Position numbers and translations under genes: made by a program. DNA of 12,962 nucleotides from 2-02-FULL-43-11-A sp964477065 (GTDB lineage: Bacteria; Patescibacteriota; Microgenomatia; UBA1406; HO2-37-13b), in assembly GCA_964477065.1 (NCBI GenBank), contig CAYZCU010000026.1:1-12962 (forward strand). Reading direction: 5' to 3'. The notes beneath the pieces were generated by a model. It had not been told where the DNA came from, made no database searches, and worked only from the letters and a program-made list of their open reading frames with translations. Below are positions 1 to 8,000 of this stretch, one piece after another; position 1 is the first letter of the stretch; each line of letters begins with the position of its first letter.

Positions 1-2
1 AG

Positions 3-683
3 TACAACAAGGCTTCAGAATCAACGACCTCTCGGCCTGATTTCGCAATATTTTTGCCTGATAGGACGCGAATTAACATTGATGTGAAGTTCCCGTATGC
101 AAACCTGCAAAAGGCAACTGAAACAGATGATCGAGCTCAAAAAGATGGTTTCTTGAAGGCATTTGCGCAAGACGTTCGCAAGAAAATCTCTCAGGTGACG
201 ACGCGAGACTATATCAACCCAGATGACAAAACGGTTGATTTCGTCCTGCTTTTTGTGCCCAATGAAATGATTTTTTCATATATTTATGACAAAATGTCAG
301 ATATTTGGACAGAAGCCATGCAGAAAAAGGTTGTTCTGGCAGGACCGTTCAGTTTTACGGCTATTTTGCGTATGATTAGGCTAGCGAATGATAATTTTCG
401 TGTGCAAGAAAATATTCAGCAGATTGTTGCTCATATTCATCAGTTTGAAAAGCAGTTTGACCTCTACACTGAAGAATTTGAAAAATTAGGGACGCAACTC
501 TCAACAGTCCAAAATACGTATCAAAAGGTCGAATCAACACGTTCACGTCAGCTGGGACGTATTGTTGAAAAGATTAAGCTTGAAAGTCAAGATAACTCGC
601 GAACACTTCCTGCTTCGGAAACAGTTGATGTGATAATCCCTTCCGTAAAGGCCGTCGTCGTGGATGATGAGATTATCCACTAA
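3..683 (+). CDS. rmuC: RmuC family DNA recombination protein (3' part)
   Basis: The frame is open to the left window edge, so the N-terminus is missing; a TTG at 54 is an internal Leu, not a start. About 226 residues are visible. They begin with the RmuC core pattern RPDFAIFLPD, then NIDVKFPYANL, then VDFVLLFVPNEMIFSYI and KKVVLAGPFSFTAILRMI, the conserved blocks of the RmuC (PF02646) nuclease-like domain. A Glu/Gln/Lys-rich stretch predicted as coiled coil follows (about residues 145-200 of the visible part), then a short acidic tail. RmuC proteins are linked to limiting DNA inversion and recombination at repeats; the biochemical activity is inferred from a PD-(D/E)XK-like fold. The 3' end overlaps the convergent uracil-DNA glycosylase gene by 11 bp, leaving no room for a separate terminator. 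Confidence 0.9.
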   Translation, partial: YNKASESTTSRPDFAIFLPDRTRINIDVKFPYANLQKATETDDRAQKDGFLKAFAQDVRKKISQVTTRDYINPDDKTVDFVLLFVPNEMIFSYIYDKMSDIWTEAMQKKVVLAGPFSFTAILRMIRLANDNFRVQENIQQIVAHIHQFEKQFDLYTEEFEKLGTQLSTVQNTYQKVESTRSRQLGRIVEKIKLESQDNSRTLPASETVDVIIPSVKAVVVDDEIIH

Positions 684-1287
684 GTGACTGAAGCACGTTG
701 AAGTCCTCAATGAGCGTCACTTTCATGCTGTTGCGATACAGAGCAACTGCTGGATGATATAACGGCACGATAGAAACTGAACCCCACGGTCGTTGAGCCG
801 TAAAGACCTTCCCATGAATGGTGCTAATCGGGCCTATCTCAAGCTCAAGTCCATAACGAGCCATGACATACTCTGTCGAAAATCTCCCAAGCGTTGCAAT
901 AACACGAGGCTGGATGATGTCAATCTGGCGATCCAGAAAGGGGGCATACAGAGCAATCTCTTCAGGAAGAGGATCGCGATTTTTGGGTGGGCGATCTTTG
1001 ACTATGTTGGTGATATAGACATCCTGACGCTCCAGTGCGATGGAGGTGAGAAGCTCGCTCAAAATACGACCTGCAGAGCCACAAAAAGGCCTCCCCGTCT
1101 GGGCTTCTTTTTCACCTGGAGCTTCACCAACGAACATAATATGAGCCTCATGATTACCTTCCCCGATCACGGGAAAATAATGATTTTCAGTTCGATAGGT
1201 GAAAAGGGGGGATTGTGAAAACGCAAAGAGCTCGTCACGAATAGCTTTGAGCTTGGCATCACGCTCCGTCACGACAGGTAAAGGCAT
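673..1287 (-). CDS. Uracil-DNA glycosylase, family 4-like, lacking Fe-S cysteines
   Basis: Removes uracil from DNA at the start of base-excision repair, if active. The 204-residue protein shows the family-4/5 UDG signature: GEAPG at 54-58 followed by GRPF (65-68) and GSAGRIL, then ITNIVKDRPPKNRDP (92-106), QPRVIATLG (126-134) and the C-terminal YHPAVALYR (177-185), whose HP motif contacts the uracil site. Family-4 enzymes normally carry four Cys for a [4Fe-4S] cluster: a CxxC-like pair near the N-terminus, the Cys of VVKCRPP and the Cys of the 'E..aC.pyL..QI' helix. Here these are Ser/Pro around 24-27, Asp98 and Tyr114. The only Cys is C69 in PFCGSAG, normally Val. I chose ATG 1287, 1 nt past the upstream stop; a TTG at 1299 would add four residues and overlap that stop. 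No Shine-Dalgarno, so translational coupling is likely. Confidence 0.88.
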   Translation of the reverse strand: MPLPVVTERDAKLKAIRDELFAFSQSPLFTYRTENHYFPVIGEGNHEAHIMFVGEAPGEKEAQTGRPFCGSAGRILSELLTSIALERQDVYITNIVKDRPPKNRDPLPEEIALYAPFLDRQIDIIQPRVIATLGRFSTEYVMARYGLELEIGPISTIHGKVFTAQRPWGSVSIVPLYHPAVALYRNSMKVTLIEDFNVLQSLSG

Positions 1288-1288
1288 A

Positions 1289-1624
1289 TTATTTGGCAAT
1301 CCAGGTCAAAATTGAGCTGACGATTGACAAAATAACGCTAAAGGCAAGTGCCGTCCAAAAATTAGGAACGGAGAAGCCATCAACTATTTTACTTGCAAGA
1401 ATGACGAGTGCGGCATTGATGACAAACGTAAAAAGCCCCAAGGTAACTACATTGATGGGGAGCGTCAGGAAAAGCAGAATTGGGCGAATGACGGCATTGA
1501 TCAGGCCCAAGACTAGAGCGACTATCAAGGCTGCCTTCAGGCCACTCAGCTGAATGTAGGGGATCAGTTGAGCCGTAATGTAAATAGCGAGCGCGTTTAT
1601 GAGGAGCTTAATAATGATAATCAT
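1289..1624 (-). CDS. Small 4-TM membrane protein, phage holin family 4 (PF04020-like)
   Basis: A protein of about 111 residues, almost wholly hydrophobic, with four predicted membrane segments (roughly residues 2-22, 28-46, 52-76 and 85-108 counted from the ATG). The blocks LINALAIYITAQLIPYI, INAVIRPILLFLTLPI and VTLGLFTFVINAALVILAS match the widespread 'mycobacterial 4 TMS phage holin superfamily IV' family. Despite its name this family is common on bacterial chromosomes and its role is unknown; nothing here suggests a prophage. A GTG at 1630 would add two residues; ATG 1624 gives the usual short N-terminus. It precedes the uracil-DNA glycosylase gene by 1 nt on the same strand and faces dipZ divergently, so it is probably the first gene of a two-gene transcript. 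Confidence 0.85.
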   Translation of the reverse strand: MIIIIKLLINALAIYITAQLIPYIQLSGLKAALIVALVLGLINAVIRPILLFLTLPINVVTLGLFTFVINAALVILASKIVDGFSVPNFWTALAFSVILSIVSSILTWIAK

Positions 1625-1638
1625 ATCCACATCTTAGC

Positions 1639-1670
1639 AAGAGCATATGCTAAAATCAACCTATGCTCTT
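1639..1670. promoter_or_regulatory. 9-bp inverted repeat in the divergent promoter region across the dipZ start
   Basis: AAGAGCATA (1639-1647) is the exact reverse complement of TATGCTCTT (1662-1670), separated by 14 nt. The left arm overlaps a perfect 10-bp palindrome, AGCATATGCT (1642-1651). The right arm contains the dipZ ATG (1663). A -10-like TAAAAT lies at 1651-1656 between the arms, so the dipZ transcript may begin at or next to its ATG. The repeat could be an operator for the divergent genes or, in a longer transcript, a hairpin hiding the start codon. The inverted repeat is seen directly; its role is inferred. Confidence 0.4.
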
Positions 1671-3369
1671 TTTGACTATCTTTGCATTTTTAGCTGGTGT
1701 TGTCACCATCCTCTCACCGTGCATATTACCTATTTTGCCGATAGTTTTGTCAGGCTCATTGTCTGGAGGAAAATGGAGGCCACTTGGTGTAGTGATTGGG
1801 TTTGTTTTAAGTTTCACCTTTTTTGCTGTTTTTGCATATAGTCTGTCACAGGCATTGGGATTTTCGACGGAGACGCTTCGCTATCTGTCAGTTGTGTTGT
1901 TATTACTCTTCGGTGGCGCTCTTTTTTCAGCATGGTTGCAATCTCAGCTTGAAGTGCTCGCATCTCGACTTATGCCATCAGGCACTGCCAAGCGGGAAGG
2001 TCTGCGAGGTGGGATACTCCTTGGACTATCCCTTGGTTTTATTTGGACGCCGTGTGTTGGGCCAATTTTGGCATCTGTCTTGACTCTAGCAGCGACTCGG
2101 AGTATTTCATTTGAGCTTGTTGCTATAGCTGGAGCGTATGCATTTGGTTCGGCAGTGCCCATGCTTGCGATATCGTATGGAGGGAAACGTATTTTGGAGA
2201 CATTACCTGCACTGCGACGACGATCTGCGCTTATTCAGAAACTTTTTGGTGTGCTCATTATTGTGACTGCACTGATGATTTACTTTAACCTCGACCGCAC
2301 GTTTCAAACCTATATTTTACATACATTTCCGAACTACGGGAAAAATCTAACGCGATTTGAAGAACAATCTGTCATACGAACACGATTAGACAAGCTCAAA
2401 AACATCAAGGTGCCGTTTGAGGAAAGTTTGCAAGGGGATACGTATGAAGCGCCAAACAAGAGTTTTAGTGGGGGGACGAATTGGATTGGCACGTCTCCCC
2501 TGTCACTCGAAAAAGAACTGAAAGGGAAAGTGGTCCTTGTCGATTTTTGGACGTATACGTGTATCAATTGCATACGAACACTTCCTCATCTGACAAGCTG
2601 GTATCAGAAGTATAAGGATGATGGGTTTGTGATAGTCGGTGTACATAGCCCGGAATTTGAATTTGAGCGCACGACGGATAACGTCAAAGAAGCAATGGCT
2701 CGCTATGGGATCACGTATCCAGTGGTTCAGGATAATGAATTCAAGATCTGGCGAAGCTACAACAATCAATACTGGCCTGCTCACTATCTCATTGATCGAC
2801 AGGGTCGCGTTCGAGAAACGCATTTCGGAGAAGGTGCGTATGAAGAAACTGAGCTCAAAATACGAGAATTGCTTGCAGAGGGTGGCAAAGAGGTCACTGA
2901 ACCTGCCGATGATGTCCCTGATACGACTCCCCAATCACGTCTGACCCCTGAAACATATATGGGATATGGTCGCATGGAGCGATTTTCATCAGGAGAGTCA
3001 GTTGCACGCGATGTGAAACGTGTCTACACGGTTGGACCGTTGGAGGAGGATACATTTGGATTGAGTGGTACTTGGATTGTTCGTGAAGAACATGCACAGT
3101 CTTCGATGGGAAGCAAGCTCATCTTTCAGATCCATGCACAGGATGTATTTCTGGTGATGGCACCAGCACAAAAAGGCGTCCCAGGGAGTGTCGAAGTGTA
3201 TCTGGATGGCAAAAAAGTCACGACAGGTGGGGATGTTCATGATGGCACAATAACTGTCGACACTGATCGGCTCTACCATCTTGTGAGTAAGCCAGTTGCT
3301 GGGATTTATCGGCTCGAACTTCGTTATCTTGGTCCAGCAGTCCGTGTATTTGCTTTCACCTTTGGCTAG
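1663..3369 (+). CDS. dipZ: DipZ-like fusion: CcdA/DsbD membrane domain, thioredoxin domain, C-terminal DipZ domain
   Basis: A 568-residue membrane thiol-disulfide protein. Residues 1-210 form a CcdA/DsbD-beta-type membrane domain with six or so hydrophobic segments and the paired redox motifs SPCILP (C20) and TPCVGP (C131), which pass electrons across the membrane in this family. Residues 265-405 are an extracytoplasmic TlpA-like thioredoxin domain with VLVDFWTYTC, the active site C300-I-N-C303, and the cis-Pro in YWPAHYLID (P372). Residues 430-568 match the beta-rich C-terminal DipZ domain (TYMGYGRMERF, LSGTWIVREEHAQS, LIFQIHAQDVFLVMAP). The likely job is supplying reducing equivalents to exported proteins or to cytochrome c maturation; no cytochrome gene is visible here. 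ATG 1663 has no Shine-Dalgarno. TruB follows after 2 nt, indicating co-transcription. Confidence 0.92.
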   Translation: MLFLTIFAFLAGVVTILSPCILPILPIVLSGSLSGGKWRPLGVVIGFVLSFTFFAVFAYSLSQALGFSTETLRYLSVVLLLLFGGALFSAWLQSQLEVLASRLMPSGTAKREGLRGGILLGLSLGFIWTPCVGPILASVLTLAATRSISFELVAIAGAYAFGSAVPMLAISYGGKRILETLPALRRRSALIQKLFGVLIIVTALMIYFNLDRTFQTYILHTFPNYGKNLTRFEEQSVIRTRLDKLKNIKVPFEESLQGDTYEAPNKSFSGGTNWIGTSPLSLEKELKGKVVLVDFWTYTCINCIRTLPHLTSWYQKYKDDGFVIVGVHSPEFEFERTTDNVKEAMARYGITYPVVQDNEFKIWRSYNNQYWPAHYLIDRQGRVRETHFGEGAYEETELKIRELLAEGGKEVTEPADDVPDTTPQSRLTPETYMGYGRMERFSSGESVARDVKRVYTVGPLEEDTFGLSGTWIVREEHAQSSMGSKLIFQIHAQDVFLVMAPAQKGVPGSVEVYLDGKKVTTGGDVHDGTITVDTDRLYHLVSKPVAGIYRLELRYLGPAVRVFAFTFG

Positions 3370-3371
3370 AT

Positions 3372-4133
3372 ATGCTTATCTTGAATAAACCCATTGGCAT
3401 GACGCCGTTGGATTGCATCCAGCTGTGGAAGGACGCGCACCCTGAGTATGCCGATGTTCGCATAGGTTATGCAGGTCGGCTTGATCCTATGGCTGAAGGG
3501 GTGTTGATAGCGCTTGTAGGTGAAGAAAATAAACAACGCGAATCGTATCTGAGCCTTGATAAAGAATATCTTGTGACCGTTGCGTGTGGTGTGGCAACAG
3601 ACACACAAGATGTCATGGGGCTTGTTACAGCGAGTACATTGCCAGTAGCACTGCCTGATGTTTCATCCATCAAACATACCCTCCAAACATGTGTTGGAGA
3701 TATCATGCAAACCTATCCTCCGTATTCATCTAAAACGGTGCAGGGGAAACCCCTCTATGCATGGGCGCGTGAAGGAAAAATTCATGAAATAGACATGCCG
3801 ACTGCTCAACGACATATTGACGCGATTGAGCTTCTTGATGTCACAACGATCCCCCTCCAGGAATGCGTCCAGGCAATTCATGCAAAGCTTGATTTGGTAG
3901 CGCATGGTGATTTTCGCATAGGCGCTATACACTCAGCGTGGGATGCTTGTGCAGATCACTACTCGCCAGATGAATTGATCCCCATGTTCACGCTTCGGGT
4001 GGTTTGTTCAAGTGGGACGTATATGCGCACCCTTGCACATGATATTGGCACGGCGCTCGGTTTCCCTGCCCTTGCCTATGCTATCAAGCGCACTCGTGTA
4101 GGACCGCATACGCTACCGCCGGCCGGACAGTAG
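3372..4133 (+). CDS. truB: tRNA pseudouridine(55) synthase TruB
   Basis: Converts U55 of the tRNA T-loop to pseudouridine. The 253-residue protein opens with the TruB motif I (NKPIGMTPLDCI). It carries the catalytic motif II YAGRLDPMAEGVL with Asp38, the KEYLVTVACGVATDTQDVMG block, QTYPPYSSKTVQGKPLYAWAREGK (the Tyr/Lys-rich tRNA-binding segment, residues about 116-139) and the C-terminal RVVCSSGTYMRTLAHDIGTA motif. It ends soon after KRTRVGPH, so the PUA tail of longer TruB proteins is absent; the usual bacterial length is about 290-310. The gene starts 2 nt after the dipZ stop with no Shine-Dalgarno, so translation probably depends on the upstream gene. The pairing with dipZ has no obvious functional logic. 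Confidence 0.94.
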   Translation: MLILNKPIGMTPLDCIQLWKDAHPEYADVRIGYAGRLDPMAEGVLIALVGEENKQRESYLSLDKEYLVTVACGVATDTQDVMGLVTASTLPVALPDVSSIKHTLQTCVGDIMQTYPPYSSKTVQGKPLYAWAREGKIHEIDMPTAQRHIDAIELLDVTTIPLQECVQAIHAKLDLVAHGDFRIGAIHSAWDACADHYSPDELIPMFTLRVVCSSGTYMRTLAHDIGTALGFPALAYAIKRTRVGPHTLPPAGQ

Positions 4134-4194
4134 CGCAATCATCTTGCTAGAATTGGCCCGAATCTTGCCCAAGCGTTACACTCATAGTTACATC

Positions 4195-4204
4195 NNNNNN
4201 NNNN
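4195..4204. other. Assembly gap (10 N)
   Basis: A run of ten N, the usual placeholder for a scaffold join of unknown length. It truncates the TasA-like gene on its right. The 61 bases between the truB stop and the gap (4134-4194) hold no gene or clear terminator hairpin that I can see. A reading frame that seems to cross the gap is meaningless. Confidence 0.97.
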
Positions 4205-4787
4205 CCGCAATCCCACCGCGTTCCTCTCCCCGTTTGCTACGAATTTTGCCAAACCGTGCTATTTCACTCAAAGAAATCTTTCCATCAGGTGCTGTCCCAT
4301 CATTGCCATCAACCATCCCAGCAGTAATAGGTAATCCGTTAATCCCCTGCGTCACAATATAGTCGACATCTGCTGTGCCCAAAAGTGCAGATGTGAGATT
4401 GACTGATGAACCGTCACCGCTTCCTCCAAACCGAAAGCCATTATTTACATCACTAAAAATGAAATTTTTTGCAAGTGTATCATTCCCCGTATATGAGATG
4501 ACTAAATCAAGATGATCAGCATCTATACTTCCCGAATTGTAGACTTCAATAATTTTTTGAGGCATCTGTGTACCGGGTAAAAGATTTGTCGCAGTCCAAC
4601 TATCTGTGACATTTGCCAATCGTGTCTGGTTATCATCTGTGAAGAGGAGTCCGAGTGTCGCTGTGCTAAAAACATTGTGTGTAGATAGTGCTTGAATAGA
4701 GTAATACGCAAAAACTGCACCTGCGATTCCCATCAAAAAAAACCCTATTGTTGTTATGAAAATTCCGACACGTTTTTTATATGTTAT
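4205..4787 (-). CDS. Exported TasA/camelysin-like protein, 3' end lost in gap, probable ATA start
   Basis: About 194 residues are visible. Read from the ATA at 4787, the protein starts with a basic N-region (TYKKR) and a hydrophobic core (VGIFITTIGFFLMGIAGAV) ending FAYYSIQALS: an uncleaved anchor or SipW-type signal peptide. The mature part has the camelysin/TasA pattern (PF12389-like): STATLGLLFTDD, then DSWTATNLLPGTQMPQKIIEV, then NSGSIDADHLDLVISY. Such proteins form surface fibres or layers in other bacteria. The last visible part, DGNDGTAPDGKISLSEI, resembles a calcium-binding EF-hand/dockerin-type loop, but with an insertion. An excellent Shine-Dalgarno lies 9 nt before the ATA. The first ATG (4733) or TTG (4736) would cut the signal peptide in half. 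No SipW-like peptidase is visible in the window. The family call is moderate; export is well supported. Confidence 0.7.
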
Positions 4788-4794
4788 ATGTATT

Positions 4795-4801
4795 CACCTC
4801 C
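4795..4801 (-). promoter_or_regulatory. Strong Shine-Dalgarno (GGAGGTG) that points to an ATA start
   Basis: On the minus strand GGAGGTG occupies 4801-4795. Nine nt separate GGAGG from the in-frame ATA at 4787-4785. In that frame the previous codons run back to a TGA at 4796-4794, so no ATG, GTG or TTG is available upstream; the next candidates are TTG 4736 and ATG 4733, over 55 nt away. An ATG at 4803 overlaps the motif in another frame and stops after eight codons. This is the only strong ribosome site I see in the window. Confidence 0.6.
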
Positions 4802-4867
4802 ATCCTGATTTCTTATATCATATGAAAATGAAATAATTATGAAATCGAAACTCGGTAAATAACATTA

Positions 4868-4881
4868 TTGCAGGAATGCAA
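4868..4881. repeat. Short inverted repeat TTGCA-N4-TGCAA
   Basis: TTGCA (4868-4872) and TGCAA (4877-4881) are perfect inverted arms around GGAA. The repeat lies in the 258-nt divergent spacer (4788-5045), about 80 nt upstream of the TasA-like gene, so it is better placed as an operator than as a terminator. Five-base arms are short enough to arise by chance. Confidence 0.25.
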
Positions 4882-4917
4882 AAATAGATTTTCTAACTCA
4901 CATGTATTTGTAATCAA

Positions 4918-4937
4918 ATTGAGAGTCTGAACTCAAT
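4918..4937. repeat. Inverted repeat ATTGAG-N8-CTCAAT upstream of the polysaccharide promoter
   Basis: ATTGAG (4918-4923) pairs exactly with CTCAAT (4932-4937) around an 8-nt centre. It sits about 40 nt upstream of the extended -10 at 4978-4986, a plausible activator or repressor site for the polysaccharide locus. The symmetry is visible; regulation is inferred. Confidence 0.3.
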
Positions 4938-4977
4938 AAATACAAGCGCATATCTTTCTGCATCTTAATGTCTATTA

Positions 4978-4986
4978 TGATATAAT
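4978..4986 (+). promoter_or_regulatory. Extended -10 promoter element for the polysaccharide locus
   Basis: TGATATAAT is a consensus extended -10 (TG, one base, TATAAT at 4981-4986). No convincing -35 is seen at the usual distance, which extended -10 promoters tolerate. Transcription would start near 4993, leaving an untranslated leader of about 50 nt before ATG 5046. A second, weaker TATAAA lies at 5023-5028. No Shine-Dalgarno precedes the ATG. Confidence 0.5.
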
Positions 4987-5045
4987 ATAGGCTTTGCAAT
5001 AAGCTTTGTAAGAATTCAGAAGTATAAAATATTAATCACTCATTC

Positions 5046-8000
5046 ATGACGGACATCAGCATTATTATTCCAGTAAGGAATGAAGAAGGGACAATAAAAA
5101 GACTATGTGAAAAGATTGATATTTCACTGGGTTTAGCTCATATTGACTATGAAATCATCATTATTGATGACCATTCTTCTGATTCTACACCAGATCAAAT
5201 TCAAAAGCTGAAAAAGATCTATCCGATACGTTCATTTTTGAAGGTCGGAAAGCGAGGCAAGGGATATTCTCTCCTGGAAGGAGCAGATCATGCGAATGCA
5301 CCTATAGTATGTATGATAGATGCTGATTTACAAAATGATCCAAAGTATATCCCTGCGATGTATGCAAAGCTACAAGAGTCATTAAGTATAGGTGTTGTCA
5401 TTGCTCAAAGGAAAGAATTTAAAGCAGGAATTTTGAGAAAATTATCATCGCGTGCAAATGCTTTTATATTTGGGACACTCTTGTTTGGCTTTAACCTTGA
5501 TATTCAATCAGGTCTCAAAGCCTTTAGAAAAGACATTGTTGAACATATCGACTCACAGTATGTTGGTCCATGGTCATTTGACATTCCCCTTCTTCATGCA
5601 GCGCGAGAGATTGGATATGAAATTAAACAGATTCCTACAACATTTGAGAATCGTGATACAGGTGTATCAAAAGTAAGAATTATGAGTGTAGGAGGTGAGA
5701 TTGCAAAAAATGCAGTTCGTCAACGGATTGCACGCAAAAAAGTCTACAGTATCAAACCTCATGCTGATGGTTCAATGGTCGGTGCTGGCATTGCACACAA
5801 TAGAAAGCGCTTTATCACGCATACAACGCTTGGTCAACATAATTCTGCAATCAAGACTCTTCATGGTTGGCAACAAGGTTTTCTATTGAGCATAGTCGGC
5901 ATTGTTTCAGCTGGTATATATTTCAATACAGTCAATACAATCATCGTCTCATTTGCCTTATTGAATGGGATGTATTTCTTTGATGTTTTCTTCAATCTTT
6001 ACATGACCATGAAGACTCTCAAATCGAGTAATGAGTATATAGCGACTGACAAAGAGCTTGAAAATCTATCAAATAAGGTCCTCCCCGTCTATACAGTACT
6101 ATGTCCACTCTATAAAGAAGCAAATATCATTCCGCAATTTGTTCAGGCAATGAGCAAACTTGATTGGCCAAAAGATAAACTTGATGTCATGCTTCTTTTG
6201 GAAGAAGATGATGTTTCAACAATCGAAGCCGCAAAAAATTCACATCTCCCATCGTTTATACGCATTGTTGTTGTACCACACTCAATGCCTAAGACAAAGC
6301 CCAAAGCAACGAATTATGGATTATCCTTTGCAAAAGGTGAGTATGTAGTTATTTATGATGCTGAAGATATTCCTGATCCTTTTCAATTAAAAAAAGCTTA
6401 CATTGCTTTTCAGAAAGCACCTAAAAGTACCGTTTGTTTACAGGCTAAACTTAATTATTACAATCCACATCAAAACACTCTTACGCGACTTTTTACAGCA
6501 GAGTACTCACTATGGTTTGATCTCATTTTACCTGGTCTTCAATCTATTGAAGCCCCACTGCCACTGGGCGGAACATCTAATCATTTTCGTAAAGAAATGC
6601 TTATCGAACTTGAAGGATGGGACTCATTTAATGTAACTGAAGATTGTGACCTTGGTATCCGACTTGCAAAATATGGATATCAAACAGCTATTATCGATTC
6701 AGTAACTATGGAGGAGGCCAATAGTAATTTTAAGAATTGGATTAATCAGCGTTCTCGATGGATAAAAGGGTACATGCAAAGCTATTTAGTTCATATGCGA
6801 TTTCCTGGTACTTTTTTCGCACAAAATACGAAAGATTTTTTCTTATTTCAACTTGTTGTTGGAGGTAAAATTCTCGCACTTTTTATAAATCCTATCATGT
6901 GGCTTTTGACAATTCTTTACTTTGTTTCACGAGCACATTTTGGATTCTATATTGAGAAGCTTTTCCCTGGACCAATACTTTATATTGGTATGTTTTCCCT
7001 CGTTATCGGTAATTTTGTGTACTTGTACTATTACATGATTGCTTGTGCGAAACGTGGTCATTATTCACTTATAAAGTTTGTCTATATTGTCCCCTTTTAC
7101 TGGCTAGCAATGAGCTATGCAGGATATAAAGCCCTGAGTGAACTTTTTTATAAACCACATTTCTGGCAGAAGACAGTGCATGGGTTGCATTTGAAGCCGC
7201 TTGCTCAATCAGTAGTACCAGATGAAGTCAAAAGTCAGAAACGTACATCTTTTATACGTTCTTATAGTATGTGGGGAGTATATCTCATTTCAATTGGCCT
7301 AAGCAGTATTTTAAATTTTATATTCAACGCCTACATCGGTCGAATTTTGACATTCGAAGATCTTGCTCTTGTTGGACTAGTTAATGGATTAATTTCACTT
7401 ATTGCAGTCGTTTCTGGTGCATTGAGCACAACTGTTAACTATCAAACTGGTTTTTTGACTGGAAAGTTTGATAACTCTGTAGCTCGTCATTTTTGGCAAT
7501 CAACACGTAAGAAGATATTTATGGTGAGTATGTTACTTGCGTGTTTATGGCTACTGGTGACGCCATTCATGAGTGAATATTTTAGAACCTACACATATGT
7601 CCCTTGGTTGCTATTTATACCAGTTTTGCTTGTAAACCTTGTATCAGAGACCGATCGTGGATATTTGGCTGGAAGTTTGAGATTTGGCTCATTGGGTTTA
7701 GTAAATGTGAGCGAACCAATACTGAAATTAGCTGGTGTAGCAGGTCTTATCTACATGGGCTATGCAAAATTTGCATATGGTGCAATACCTCTTGCAGTTA
7801 CTATAACATTCTTCATAAGTTGGATTGCAGCACAATATGCCTTCCATACTAAATCTGATTCTCATAAATCCAGCTCTTTCCCATACAAATTTCTATTTTT
7901 AAGTTTCGTTACTGGGCTTGCTGTTAGCTTTTTTATTACAAGTGATGTTCTATTTGCAAAACATTATCTATCAAGAGTGGAAGCAGGTGAGTATTCATTT

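Noticed and set aside
793..1218. 141-codon plus-strand open frame opposite the uracil-DNA glycosylase gene
   Set aside because: It is antisense to a well-recognised gene, has no family features, and its composition follows the opposite strand's codons.
1289..1624. Prophage signal from the 'holin' family name
   Set aside because: This 4-TM family is common on chromosomes, and no endolysin, tail or integrase gene is nearby.
2503..2934. 143-codon minus-strand open frame inside dipZ
   Set aside because: It lies antisense to the thioredoxin domain, whose CxxC and cis-Pro motifs are clearly coding.
4134..4194. Terminator after truB
   Set aside because: No stem followed by a T-run is visible in the 61 bases before the gap.
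4144..4362. Plus-strand frame crossing the first gap
   Set aside because: It depends on the arbitrary ten-N length and lies opposite the TasA-like gene.
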